A DNA stretch of 64,000 nt from Acidobacteriaceae bacterium (GTDB lineage: Bacteria; Acidobacteriota; Terriglobia; Terriglobales; Acidobacteriaceae), in the NCBI GenBank assembly GCA_025462735.1, contig JAOAPC010000015.1, positions 62,001 to 126,000 on the forward strand, in the 5' to 3' direction. Numbering within the stretch: position 1 is the stretch's first letter; each line of letters opens with the position of its first letter. The position numbers were made by a program, and so were the translations under genes. Positions 31,914 to 40,440 of this stretch are shown here, in pieces. The notes under the pieces were generated by a model. The model saw only the letters and a list, made by a program, of their open reading frames with translations, searched no databases and was not told the DNA's origin.

Positions 31914-34550
31914 CTAGCGGGTCGGCTGCACCGTCTCCCCAACCCGCCGGCTCACCTCAAACTTCAATTTGCCGCTGCGCTTGTCGGCATCGACGACGAC
32001 GTGATCTCCGTGCAAAATTTCGCCGTCGAGAATCTTCAACGCAAGCGGGTCCTGAATCAGCTTCTGGATCGCGCGTTTAAGCGGTCGGGCGCCAAAGTTT
32101 GGATCATAACCTTCGGTGAATAGCAGATCTTTCGCCGTATCGGTGAGCTCAATTGAAATCTTCCGTTCGGCAAGCAGACGGCGCACGTCTTCCAGACGCA
32201 GCTCGATGATCTTCACCAGCTGCTCCCTGCCCAGCGGTGTGAAGACGATAATGTCGTCCACGCGATTTAGGAACTCGGGCTTGAAATGCCCATGCAGCGC
32301 GGTCATCACCAGCTCAGTGGCCCGTGCAAAATCATCGGCAGTGCGCATGTTTTCCGCCTGCAGATAAGTCGAGCCTATATTTGAAGTCATGATGATGATG
32401 GTGTTTTTGAAATCCACGACGCGGCCCTGGCCATCGGTCAGGCGGCCGTCGTCCATGATTTGCAGCAGGATGTTGAATACGTCCTGGTGCGCCTTCTCGA
32501 TCTCATCGAACAGAATGACCGCATAAGGACGCCGCCGCACCTGCTCCGTGAGCTGCCCGCCTTCTTCGTAACCGACGTATCCCGGAGGCGCGCCGATCAA
32601 CCGCGAAACTGCGTGCCGCTCCATGTACTCCGACATGTCGATGCGCACCAGCGCGTGCTCGTCATCGAACAGGAATTCGGCGAGAGCTCGCGCCAGCTCG
32701 GTTTTGCCAACGCCGGTAGGTCCGAGGAAAATAAACGACCCAATCGGACGTTTTGGATCGCTCAATCCTGCTCGTGAACGGCGAATCGCATTTGATACGC
32801 GCTCAAGCGCAATATCTTGTCCAACCACGCGCTGGCGCAGCCGATCTTCCATTGTGACCAGTTTCTTGACCTCGCCTTCGAGCATCTTCGAGACCGGAAT
32901 GCCAGTCCACTTGGAGACGATCTTCGCGATGTCTTCTTCATCCACTTCTTCTTTCAGCATGCGCTTCCCGCTCGAGCTTTCCATTTGCCGGGTGACCTTC
33001 GTTAGTTCCTCTTCGGCCTGGCGAATCAAGCTGTAACGGATCTCGGCGACCCGTTGCAGGTCTCCCTTTCTCTCCGCTGCCTGCTCTTCAGTCCGGAGCT
33101 GCTCGATTTTTTCCTTCAATTGTCGCGAGCGCGCTATCAGGTCTTTTTCCTGCTTCCATCTCGCCTTGAGCGCATTCGACTGCTCGCGAATTCCGGCGAG
33201 CTCTTTGTCGATTGCAGCCAGGCGCTCTTTGGAATTCGGGTCGTCCTCTTTTTTCAACGCCTGCTTTTCGATCTCAAGCTGCGTTGCACGCCGCTCCAGT
33301 TGGTCAATCTCGGTCGGCATGGAATCGATCTGAATGCGTAGTGATGCCGCAGCTTCATCGATCAGGTCGATTGCCTTGTCCGGAAGGAAACGGTCGGTGA
33401 TGTAACGATGCGACAGAGTCGCGGCCGCCACGATCGCCGAATCCTTGATCCGTACGCCGTGGTGGACTTCGTACTTTTCCTTCAGCCCGCGCAGAATGGC
33501 AATTGTGTCTTCGACGGTTGGCTCGCCGACATAAACAACCTGGAATCGCCGCTCAAGCGCCGCATCTTTCTCTATGTGCTTGCGATATTCCGCCAGTGTG
33601 GTTGCGCCGATCGCGCGTAATTCTCCGCGCGCAAGAGCGGGTTTGAGCATATTCGAAGCGTCAATTGCGCCTTCCGCAGCTCCAGCTCCTACCAGCGTGT
33701 GCAGTTCATCGATGAAAAGGACGATCTGTCCCTGGGAGTCTTCGATCTCTTTCAGTACGGCCTTGAGCCGGTCTTCAAATTCGCCGCGATATTTCGCTCC
33801 GGCCAGCATCGATCCGAGATCGAGCGCAACCACGCGCTTGTTTTTCAGGATTTCTGGAACATCGCCGGAAATGATTCTTTGCGCCAAACCTTCAACGATG
33901 GCAGTCTTACCCACGCCCGGTTCGCCAATCAGCACCGGATTATTTTTCGTCCGCCGCGAAAGCACCTGCATGACACGACGGATCTCCTCATCACGCCCGA
34001 TTACAGGATCGAGTTTGCCTCGCCGGGCAAGTTCGGTCAGATCTTTGGCATACCGCTCCAACGCCTGGTATTTGCCTTCAGGATTTTGATCAGTAATGCG
34101 CTGCGAGCCACGGATCGAAGTCAGGGCTTTCAGGATTGCGTCGTGCTTAGCGCCGTGACGGGCAAGAATCTCCTGCGCCGGATCGCGCTTGAGCTGTGTG
34201 GCCGCGAGCAGCAAGTGCTCGGTGGAAACATACTCGTCCTTAAATGTGTCGGCTTCCTTGAAAGCCCGGTCCAGCAACTGGTTCGCAGCCTGCGATAAAG
34301 TCGGTTGCGCCGCAGCGCCTGAAATTTTCGGCAGCTTTTCTATTTCCTGGTACACATCACGCAATACAGCCTGCGGGCCGCCGCCGATTTTTTCGAGCAC
34401 CGGCGGGACGATTCCTTCTTTGTCCTCAAGCAAGGCCGCCAACAGATGCACTGGTAGTACCTCAGGGTTACCGTGCTCGGAAGCCAGTTCACTCGCCCGC
34501 TGCACTGCTTCCTGCGCTTTGACCGTGAATTTGTCCCAACGAATTGCCAT
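31914..34550 (-). CDS. clpB: Hsp100 disaggregase ClpB
   Basis: 878 residues, normal length. Order: N-domain (1-150), AAA1 with Walker A GEPGVGKT and Walker [15 protein letters not shown], middle coiled-coil domain, AAA2 with GPTGVGKT and [16 protein letters not shown], then sensor 2 [10 protein letters not shown]. ClpB, with DnaK, rescues aggregated protein. It starts ATG with AGGAG 7 bases upstream. An hsp20-type gene lies just upstream on the same strand, a common stress pairing. Confidence 0.97.
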   Translation of the reverse strand: MAIRWDKFTVKAQEAVQRASELASEHGNPEVLPVHLLAALLEDKEGIVPPVLEKIGGGPQAVLRDVYQEIEKLPKISGAAAQPTLSQAANQLLDRAFKEADTFKDEYVSTEHLLLAATQLKRDPAQEILARHGAKHDAILKALTSIRGSQRITDQNPEGKYQALERYAKDLTELARRGKLDPVIGRDEEIRRVMQVLSRRTKNNPVLIGEPGVGKTAIVEGLAQRIISGDVPEILKNKRVVALDLGSMLAGAKYRGEFEDRLKAVLKEIEDSQGQIVLFIDELHTLVGAGAAEGAIDASNMLKPALARGELRAIGATTLAEYRKHIEKDAALERRFQVVYVGEPTVEDTIAILRGLKEKYEVHHGVRIKDSAIVAAATLSHRYITDRFLPDKAIDLIDEAAASLRIQIDSMPTEIDQLERRATQLEIEKQALKKEDDPNSKERLAAIDKELAGIREQSNALKARWKQEKDLIARSRQLKEKIEQLRTEEQAAERKGDLQRVAEIRYSLIRQAEEELTKVTRQMESSSGKRMLKEEVDEEDIAKIVSKWTGIPVSKMLEGEVKKLVTMEDRLRQRVVGQDIALERVSNAIRRSRAGLSDPKRPIGSFIFLGPTGVGKTELARALAEFLFDDEHALVRIDMSEYMERHAVSRLIGAPPGYVGYEEGGQLTEQVRRRPYAVILFDEIEKAHQDVFNILLQIMDDGRLTDGQGRVVDFKNTIIIMTSNIGSTYLQAENMRTADDFARATELVMTALHGHFKPEFLNRVDDIIVFTPLGREQLVKIIELRLEDVRRLLAERKISIELTDTAKDLLFTEGYDPNFGARPLKRAIQKLIQDPLALKILDGEILHGDHVVVDADKRSGKLKFEVSRRVGETVQPTR

Positions 34551-34594
34551 GGTGTGCTCCTAAATATTCAGTACCAGCAGGTAGCCTTTGGCGA

Positions 34595-34659
34595 TTGGCA
34601 TTTAGTCACGCGGGTCGGTTCAGTTTCCCGAATCTGCAACACCGAGTGCTAAATGCCAA
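34595..34659. repeat. Imperfect inverted repeat upstream of clpB
   Basis: TTGGCATTTAG (34595-34605) is inverted at 34649-34659. The 43-base spacer rules out a CIRCE operator (spacer of 9), although the right arm contains GAGTGCTAA. It may be a dispersed repeat. Confidence 0.55.
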
Positions 34660-34675
34660 GTGCCAGCTGCTAATT

Positions 34676-34719
34676 GCAAAAATAAAAGGGAGACGCCATT
34701 TCCCAGGCTCGCCTCCCTT
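34676..34719 (-). terminator. Probable terminator of the hsp20 gene
   Basis: GGGAGGCG (34717-34710 on the minus strand) pairs with CGTCTCCC (34695-34688, one G-U) across a 14-base loop and runs into TTTTATT. It lies 15 bases past the hsp20 stop. Confidence 0.6.
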
Positions 34720-34732
34720 CCTTTAGATACTT

Positions 34733-35243
34733 TCAGTCGAGCAAGGTTACGCTGCGCGTCCGGTGCTCTTCACTTCCTTGCCTTCGAGCGAATTTCTCGC
34801 TGCCGACGTTGACTTTAATCTGCTTCGGCTTGGCTTCAGCCTTCTTGGCAAGCTGGACCTTCAATATCCCCTTGTCATAGTGCGCCTGAACGTGCTCGGC
34901 ATCAACCGTATTCGGCAAGGTGAAGGAGCGGGTGAAGCTGCCATACTGCCGCTCAACCCGGCGGAAGTTCTCTTCTTTTTCTTCCTTCTCGAACTTGCGC
35001 TCGCCATGAACGGTCAGCGTGTTGTTCTCGATCCGGACATCGATGTCCTTCTCGTCGATCCCTGGTACCTCAATCTTCAGCGTGATGTTGTGTCGTCCTC
35101 GTAGACGTCTAACGGCGGGGCGAACGTTGAGGTGGTGAGGGCCTCTCTTCGCGACCGCCATAGGTATCGCGGAAAAGCCGGTTCATGCGGTCCTGAAGGG
35201 TGCTGAATTCGCGGAATGGTTCCCAGCGGCTAAGTACAGTCAT
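34733..35243 (-). pseudogene. Small heat-shock protein gene with two apparent frameshifts
   Basis: The frame beginning at the ATG 35243 (AGGAGG 7 bases upstream, promoter at 35328-35356) encodes the standard Hsp20 start MTVLSRWEPFREFSTLQDRM. About 30 codons later it shifts frame (near 35140). A second frame then reads LTTSTFAPPLDVYED, and a third (from about 35100) continues through HNITLKIEVPGIDEKDIDV, the alpha-crystallin core (VERQYGSFTRSFTLP), to the stop at 34733. Each shift is a net -1, so the product is not restored. Either the gene is dead or two bases are missing from the assembly. An internal ATG at 35161 could still give the core alone. Confidence 0.8.
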
Positions 35244-35327
35244 GACAATCCTCCTCAAATCTGAATTCTTAAATTTTGTGCCTTATAAGGCTTGTTTGCG
35301 CTGCGGCAGATGACTTAGCACACTACA

Positions 35328-35356
35328 AGCATAAAATCTTAGTTAGTTATTGTCAA
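35328..35356 (-). promoter_or_regulatory. Sigma-70 promoter of the hsp20 gene
   Basis: On the minus strand TTGACA (35356-35351) and TATGCT (35333-35328) are spaced by 17 bases. The start codon lies 85 bases downstream. No CIRCE or HAIR operator is visible next to it, so heat control, if any, works by another route. Confidence 0.65.
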
Positions 35357-35379
35357 GTCTACTAAATGCTTATTGTGCT

Positions 35380-36624
35380 TTAACTTACAATCGCTAGTAA
35401 GCACTTCAGGTACGCGGTCTCAGGTATTCCTAGCACCGTCGGGTGGTCCTTGGATTGGCCCCGGTTCTCCAGAATTCGAACAATCCTATGCAAGTCCTGT
35501 GCAGCCGATGCGACTACTTCCAGCAGGTCTGAGGCGCTAACGTGGTACGAACAGGAGCAGGTAACCAGGATTCCTCCGGGCCGCAGCATCTTCAGCGCCC
35601 GCAGGTTCAGCTCTTTGTAGCCGCGGAGCGCAGTCGCCAAATCGCGCTTGCTTTTGGCAAACGCCGGCGGGTCGAGCACGATGCAGTCGTACTTCTTACC
35701 CTGGTCTGAGTAGTCGCGCAGCAGGTCGAAGGCGTTGGCCTCGATCCATTCGATTTCCCTGCCGTTCAGCTGAGCATTCTTCTCTGCTATTTCCAGCGCT
35801 GGAAGCGAGCTGTCCACGCCTGTGACCTTTTCGCAAGTACGCGCCAGATGCAGCCCAAAGCCGCCCTGGTAACAGAAGACATCAAGCGCTTCCCCACGCG
35901 CATATTTCTCTGCCGCCGCGTAGTTTTCCCGCTGGTCGAGAAACGCTCCGGTTTTCTGTCCGCCGAGCGCTTCATAGAGGAACCGGACGCCGTTCATCTG
36001 AAATTCCGTGCTCGTTTTCTGGCCGAATATCAAGCCACTCTCCTTGTAAGGAAGCTGTTCCAGCTGGCGTACACGGACATCTACTTTTTCCACGATTGCG
36101 GCAGGCTGTAGCTTTTCCTTCAGTTCGGAAACAACGCCGCTACGAATGTGGTCCAGATCCATGGCCTGGGTGAGGACTTGCATGGAGAGAATGTCGTTGT
36201 AGCGATCGACAATCAGCCCGGGAAGAAGATCGCCTTCACTGAACACAACGCGATACGCGTTAGTGTTCTCAACAAAGCGCTCGCGGTAAGCGATCGCATC
36301 CCGAATCCGTTCTCGCAGAAGCTGATCGACATCGCCGACCGGGTGGAGGGAAATCATTCGCAGCGCAATCTGAGAGGCGGTGCTGTAGAAAGCCGTTCCT
36401 AGTGTTCGCGGAGGCCGCGCAGGTCGAACATTCGTGCCCGGCAACGGCCGTGTGGGTCGGACATTCTTGTCCGACAATTCTTGAACCGTAACCAGCGCTC
36501 CGGGCTGGACATCCTTCGCCTCGACAATGTCCGAGCGGTAAACCCAGACATGCCCGGCTCGAATCCGGTCCGCGCCACGGCGGGAGATGATCACCACCGG
36601 CCGAGCATCTGGTTTTGCGGCCAT
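35380..36624 (-). CDS. RlmI-like 23S rRNA (cytosine) methyltransferase with palindromic insert
   Basis: 414 residues. PUA domain at the N-terminus (VIISRRGADRIRAGHVWVYRSDIVEAKDVQPGALVTV), then the class-I SAM fold: FCYQGGFGLHLA, the DPPAFAKSK catalytic-region motif and TCSCSYH. The family methylates C1962 of 23S rRNA; the bacterial target here is inferred. Residues 51-73 (SDKNVRP...PPR) are not in usual homologues: they are coded by two tandem palindromes at about 36406-36475. The homologous reading TVQ...LGTAFYSTAS then continues. Frame is kept. Confidence 0.88.
   Translation of the reverse strand: MAAKPDARPVVIISRRGADRIRAGHVWVYRSDIVEAKDVQPGALVTVQELSDKNVRPTRPLPGTNVRPARPPRTLGTAFYSTASQIALRMISLHPVGDVDQLLRERIRDAIAYRERFVENTNAYRVVFSEGDLLPGLIVDRYNDILSMQVLTQAMDLDHIRSGVVSELKEKLQPAAIVEKVDVRVRQLEQLPYKESGLIFGQKTSTEFQMNGVRFLYEALGGQKTGAFLDQRENYAAAEKYARGEALDVFCYQGGFGLHLARTCEKVTGVDSSLPALEIAEKNAQLNGREIEWIEANAFDLLRDYSDQGKKYDCIVLDPPAFAKSKRDLATALRGYKELNLRALKMLRPGGILVTCSCSYHVSASDLLEVVASAAQDLHRIVRILENRGQSKDHPTVLGIPETAYLKCLLAIVS
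36422..36475 (-). repeat. Two tandem palindromes inserted in frame within the rlmI-like gene
   Basis: GTCGGACA (36456-36463) pairs with TGTCCGAC (36468-36475) around a 4-base loop that reads AGAA on the coding strand. A degenerate second unit lies at about 36422-36442. On the coding strand the first unit is followed by CCCACACGGC. The same loop and tail occur at 40751-40780 in dus. Confidence 0.8.
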
Positions 36625-36774
36625 GAATGAATCTTAATCTGGTTTTTAGGAGAGGTTTCTGAGGTTCGCTCCGCGCACACGCAAGGTGATCTGGGTTTTA
36701 GTCATGCCATCCTTTGCAGAAATCGACAGCGGTGTGACAGGAGACCGGGGAATACGCTAACGTACCGCATTCAC

Positions 36775-37875
36775 CTACGCGGAAACAGGTTCTTTGTGAG
36801 GATGGCTGGCGGCTTCGGCTCGGGCCAGATCTAAATCTCTTTGCAACGCATCGAGCACCGCACTGGGCAACTCCTCGCCCCATTCATCCTGCTCGGCATC
36901 GCTCCAGCTACCATTCAGGCGAATGGAGTCGTTGAGGTCTTCGGGAAATGCCTGACGGTAGGCGCCTTCGCGAAGTAGAGTATCTCCGAGCTTCCGTCCG
37001 CTAGCGGCATCGTAAATGCGCCGGGCAGCCGTGCCGCTGGTATTTACAAAGCTGAGAAAGACTTCTCCGCTATCCAAGTATTCGTTGCGATAGTACCAAG
37101 CCTGGCTGGCATCGATCTTGGGATGCGTCCGGCGCTTGGTGGTGCGTTCAACTTTCTGCTCTGCCGGAGCTTCCTTGGAGGGGTCATAAAACAGAATTCG
37201 CTGGCAGGAATCGCAGTACAGCAGCTTGCCGCCGCGGACTTCGTTATACATCTGGGGCCGCAGCATCACCGAGCAGCCTGAACACTTTTGATCGCGGACT
37301 TCAGCAATACCCGAGCCGCGAAATTTCGAGACCCGGTCATAATGCCGCAACAAGTCCGGATCGACCGCCGACCGCGATGCGTCACGCTTCGCAGTCCACT
37401 CCGCCAGCTCCTTTTCATCTTGCGCCGTGCGCTCGCGCGCATTTGCCTTTTCCTTCTCGATCTCTGCCGCCTCTGCTTTCAGCTCGGCCTCGGCGGCTTT
37501 GACTTGCTTATCGCGCGCATCGGCGTTGACCATCAATTCCAGAATCTTATCTTCGTTCGTGCCAATTTCCTGCTCGGCAAACTGGATCTCGTGCATCAGG
37601 GCTTTGTACTGGTCGTTGGTCTTTACCTCGAGCGACTGATCCCGATACTTGGAGATCTTTTGACGCAGGTCAGTGATTGCAGTCTCATATTTCCGGCGCG
37701 CAGCCTCGTCGGCTTTGACAGTTCCCCGAGCTTTCTCCAGCCCAGCTTTGGTTCCGGCGAGTTTTTCTTCGATCACGGTGACCCGCCGAGGAAGTTCGGC
37801 GATTTCGGCCAGCAGCCGTTGGATTTCGCGGTCGGTGCGCTGCAGCGAGATTAAATGCTCAATTTCAGGCGACAT
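36775..37875 (-). CDS. Coiled-coil zinc-ribbon protein with extra C-terminal domain
   Basis: 366 residues. An N-terminal antiparallel coiled coil of about 200 residues (LISLQRTDREIQRLLAEIAELPRRV onward) precedes a C4 zinc ribbon of the zf-RING_7 type: QKCSGCSVML then LLYCDSCQRILFY. Most family members end here (about 240 aa); this one adds about 120 residues, including LGDTLLREGAYRQAFPEDLNDSIRL. The family is thought to act in nucleic-acid or protein-complex assembly; function is unproved. It is the first minus-strand gene of a block; no close partner. Confidence 0.82.
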   Translation of the reverse strand: MSPEIEHLISLQRTDREIQRLLAEIAELPRRVTVIEEKLAGTKAGLEKARGTVKADEAARRKYETAITDLRQKISKYRDQSLEVKTNDQYKALMHEIQFAEQEIGTNEDKILELMVNADARDKQVKAAEAELKAEAAEIEKEKANARERTAQDEKELAEWTAKRDASRSAVDPDLLRHYDRVSKFRGSGIAEVRDQKCSGCSVMLRPQMYNEVRGGKLLYCDSCQRILFYDPSKEAPAEQKVERTTKRRTHPKIDASQAWYYRNEYLDSGEVFLSFVNTSGTAARRIYDAASGRKLGDTLLREGAYRQAFPEDLNDSIRLNGSWSDAEQDEWGEELPSAVLDALQRDLDLARAEAASHPHKEPVSA

Positions 37876-38022
37876 CGGTGGGTATATGCCGTAATTCTAA
37901 CACGTGGATTGGCGCGCCTTCCGGCTGTTAATCTAAGCTTTTAGAAGCATGGTCGGCGGCCATTTGTCTTTCGCATAACGATCTTGCCAACGACCAACGA
38001 CCGACGACCAAGGACGGCTTTC

Positions 38023-38874
38023 TTGAGCAAACAAGTTTCTATTGGCAATTTCGAGCTTACCGCCCTCTCGGACGGCGTTTACCATCTCGACGGCGGCGCT
38101 TTTTTCGGCATTGTCCCCAAGGTTCTCTGGTCCAAGCGAGTGCCTTCGGACGATAAGAACCGTGTGCCCACGGGCCTCAACTCCGTTCTCGTGCGCACCG
38201 GGGATAAGAACATTCTGATCGAGACCGGAGTGGGGAATAAACTTCCTGAAAAGATGGTCCAGATCTATGGCCAGCCCGCAAAGTTGCTGGACGCCCTGAG
38301 CGCCACCGGGGTCTCACCCGATGACATCGATATCGTGATCAATACCCATCTCCACTTCGATCATTGCGGATGGAACACAGTCCTCCGGGGTGGAAAGATC
38401 GTGCCAACATTTCCGAAAGCTAAATACTATGTGCAGGAAGGTGAGTGGAAGCATGCACACCAGGGCCAGCGCGATACCGTTAGTTATCTCCACGAGAATT
38501 ACGATCCCCTGGTCGAAAGCGGCCAAATGCAATTGCTGCGGGGAACTCAGGAGATCGTTCCAGGGATCTCCGTCGAAGTGTTTCCCGGGCACACCCGCGA
38601 TATGCAGGCGGTAATCATTCGAAGCGGAGACAAGACCGCCTGCTACATCTCCGACCTGATCCCCACCAGCGCGCACGTTGAGGTCAACTGGGTGATGGGA
38701 TTCGATCTGTACCCGCTTGAAACCATTGAAAGCCGCAAGCGCTACTACTCGCGGGCGATTCCGCGGAATTGGCTGACCATGTTTACGCACGATCCCAAAG
38801 TGCCATGGAGCTATCTGGAGAAAGATAAGCGCGGGAAAATCGTGGCCAAAGAATCGACTGCGTTGGCTGGATAG
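38023..38874 (+). CDS. MBL-fold metallo-hydrolase
   Basis: 283 residues from a TTG with AAGGA 8 bases upstream. The metal-binding motif HLHFDH is at 109-114; further ligands are HTRDMQAV and SDLIPTSAH. The fold matches N-acyl homoserine lactonase or related hydrolases (ALSDGVYHLDGG, LIETGVGN); the substrate is unknown. An upstream TTG at 37984 opens the same frame, but its residues look like repeated Arg/Thr/Asp filler, so I prefer 38023. Confidence 0.85.
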   Translation: MSKQVSIGNFELTALSDGVYHLDGGAFFGIVPKVLWSKRVPSDDKNRVPTGLNSVLVRTGDKNILIETGVGNKLPEKMVQIYGQPAKLLDALSATGVSPDDIDIVINTHLHFDHCGWNTVLRGGKIVPTFPKAKYYVQEGEWKHAHQGQRDTVSYLHENYDPLVESGQMQLLRGTQEIVPGISVEVFPGHTRDMQAVIIRSGDKTACYISDLIPTSAHVEVNWVMGFDLYPLETIESRKRYYSRAIPRNWLTMFTHDPKVPWSYLEKDKRGKIVAKESTALAG

Positions 38875-38921
38875 CGTCGCCGCGCAATGGGCTATGGGTA
38901 CAATCTTGCCGGAGGCAAACA

Positions 38922-39356
38922 ATGGATTGGACTCTCGCGGCGAAGATCGTTGCAGTCGCATGGGCAGCTATCGGGCCTCTCGTAGGAGTGTTGATTGGCG
39001 CATTCTTAACAAGCCGAATTCAGCGACGACAGTGGTTGTCTGACCGCAAGCGCGAAGAGTACCACGAACTTTTATCGACAATAACCGCTGCCTATCAGGA
39101 AATGATGTTACTCAAGAACACAGACAATTTGTCAATGGAAGATTACAACCGGCTGAATTTTACCGTACACAATGCAGTTCAGAATTGCATTTTTGCAAGC
39201 GATAGCGTGATCATGAAAGTTGATGTGTTTGGTGAATGGGTGAAATCTGTTCGTAATGTGAAAGGAGACGACTTCAACAAGATTGAATTCGGCAAGAAAA
39301 TGGGTTCTCTCTTGGAAGACATTAGGCAACTAGCGTTAAAGGATATTAGAAGCTAA
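38922..39356 (+). CDS. Hypothetical single-pass membrane protein, 144 aa
   Basis: The N-terminal membrane helix (VAVAWAAIGPLVGVLIGAFLTS) is followed by a basic cluster (RIQRRQWLSDRKREEY) and a helical cytoplasmic domain. GGAGG lies 6 bases before the ATG. It resembles the protein at 9217-9648 in layout only. AT content in the gene is higher than its neighbours, which may hint at recent transfer. Confidence 0.65.
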   Translation: MDWTLAAKIVAVAWAAIGPLVGVLIGAFLTSRIQRRQWLSDRKREEYHELLSTITAAYQEMMLLKNTDNLSMEDYNRLNFTVHNAVQNCIFASDSVIMKVDVFGEWVKSVRNVKGDDFNKIEFGKKMGSLLEDIRQLALKDIRS

Positions 39357-39469
39357 TAATTCGGAATTCTCGTAGATGTTGCCGATGACTTCGGGGCTGT
39401 TGCTCGGAGAGTGTCTCAGCTGCTGCGCTACAATGTCTCCTCGCAATTTCAGCGTGAACAGGAGATGCT

Positions 39470-40414
39470 ATGAAGCGCGCAATTCTCTGGACGATGTTTC
39501 TCGTAGTCCTTGCACTTGACCCCAGCGCGTTCCCTCAGCAGGCTTCCGCGAAACGCCCCAAGATAACCGGCATCGATCACGTCGATTTCTACACGACTTC
39601 CGCCGAAGCGAATGAACATTTGTACACGATCGCGCTGGGAATGCCGAGCGCGCCACCTCTCGAACCAGGGCAGACGCAGAGGTTCATGGTCGGATCGCAG
39701 TGGGTAGGTTACAGTCCGACGCCGGACGCGCAGGCAACTAACCGCATGGATCACCTCGCGTTCCGGACAGAAGATTGCGAAGCGCTACGTCTGTATCTTG
39801 TGGCGAAGGGTATCAAGGTGCCTGATTCAGTGAGCAAGCTGAAGGAAGATAGTAAGAGTTTCATGGTCATTGACCCTGAAGGCCACAAGATTCAATTCGT
39901 GGAACGGTCGAAACCTTTGGTCGGCGGCGGCATCATCATGGGATCGACTGGCCCCATCATCGCCGATCCCGTTTCCCATCGCATAATTCACGTCGGATTC
40001 ATCGTTCACGATCGCGATGCCGAAGACCATTTCTACCGTGACCTTCTCGGCTTTCACATCTACTGGCATGGTGGAATGCAGCCCGATCGGACGGACTGGG
40101 TTGCGATGCAGGTACCTGACGGCACCGATTGGCTGGAGTACATGCTGAACATCAAGCCCAACGCCGATCTGCACACGACTGGTGTGATGAACCACGTCTC
40201 CATCGGCGTGCTCGACATGAAGCAGGCTCAAGCAAAACTGGAGTCACATGGCTGGAAGGCGCACGGCGACGAGCATGCGCAAATGGGGAAAGACGGGAAG
40301 TGGCAGCTGAATGTCTACGATCCTGACTTCACGCGGATTGAATTAATGGAATTCAAGCCGGTCCAAAAACCCTGCTGCTCTGATTTTCAGAGACCACATC
40401 CGCAGGAGCAGTAA
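39470..40414 (+). CDS. Secreted two-module VOC (glyoxalase-like) protein
   Basis: 314 residues. The signal peptide ends at FPQQASA. Two vicinal-oxygen-chelate modules follow: residues about 34-145 (IDHVDFYTT, MDHLAFRTED, VIDPEGHKIQFVE) and about 165-295 (IIHVGFIVHD, WLEYMLNI, NHVSIGVLDM, VYDPDFTRIELMEF). His/Glu metal ligands are kept in the second. The family includes glyoxalases, extradiol dioxygenases and isomerases. A secreted VOC protein is unusual. It is near, but not in, the sugar operon. Confidence 0.8.
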   Translation: MKRAILWTMFLVVLALDPSAFPQQASAKRPKITGIDHVDFYTTSAEANEHLYTIALGMPSAPPLEPGQTQRFMVGSQWVGYSPTPDAQATNRMDHLAFRTEDCEALRLYLVAKGIKVPDSVSKLKEDSKSFMVIDPEGHKIQFVERSKPLVGGGIIMGSTGPIIADPVSHRIIHVGFIVHDRDAEDHFYRDLLGFHIYWHGGMQPDRTDWVAMQVPDGTDWLEYMLNIKPNADLHTTGVMNHVSIGVLDMKQAQAKLESHGWKAHGDEHAQMGKDGKWQLNVYDPDFTRIELMEFKPVQKPCCSDFQRPHPQEQ

Positions 40415-40440
40415 CGCAACTTATTCGGCGTGATTGGTGA

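Noticed and set aside
34595-34659. Possible CIRCE operator upstream of clpB (GAGTGCTAA present)
   Set aside because: CIRCE arms are 9 bp with a 9-base spacer; here the left arm does not match TTAGCACTC and the spacer is 43 bases.
35140-35161. Hsp20 as an intact 142-residue gene starting at 35161
   Set aside because: That start lacks a ribosome site and its first 20 residues are an out-of-frame reading of the true N-terminus; the promoter and GGAGG point to 35243.
37984-38022. Earlier TTG start for the MBL-fold gene
   Set aside because: The added residues are a repetitive ACGACC stretch; AAGGA supports the start at 38023.
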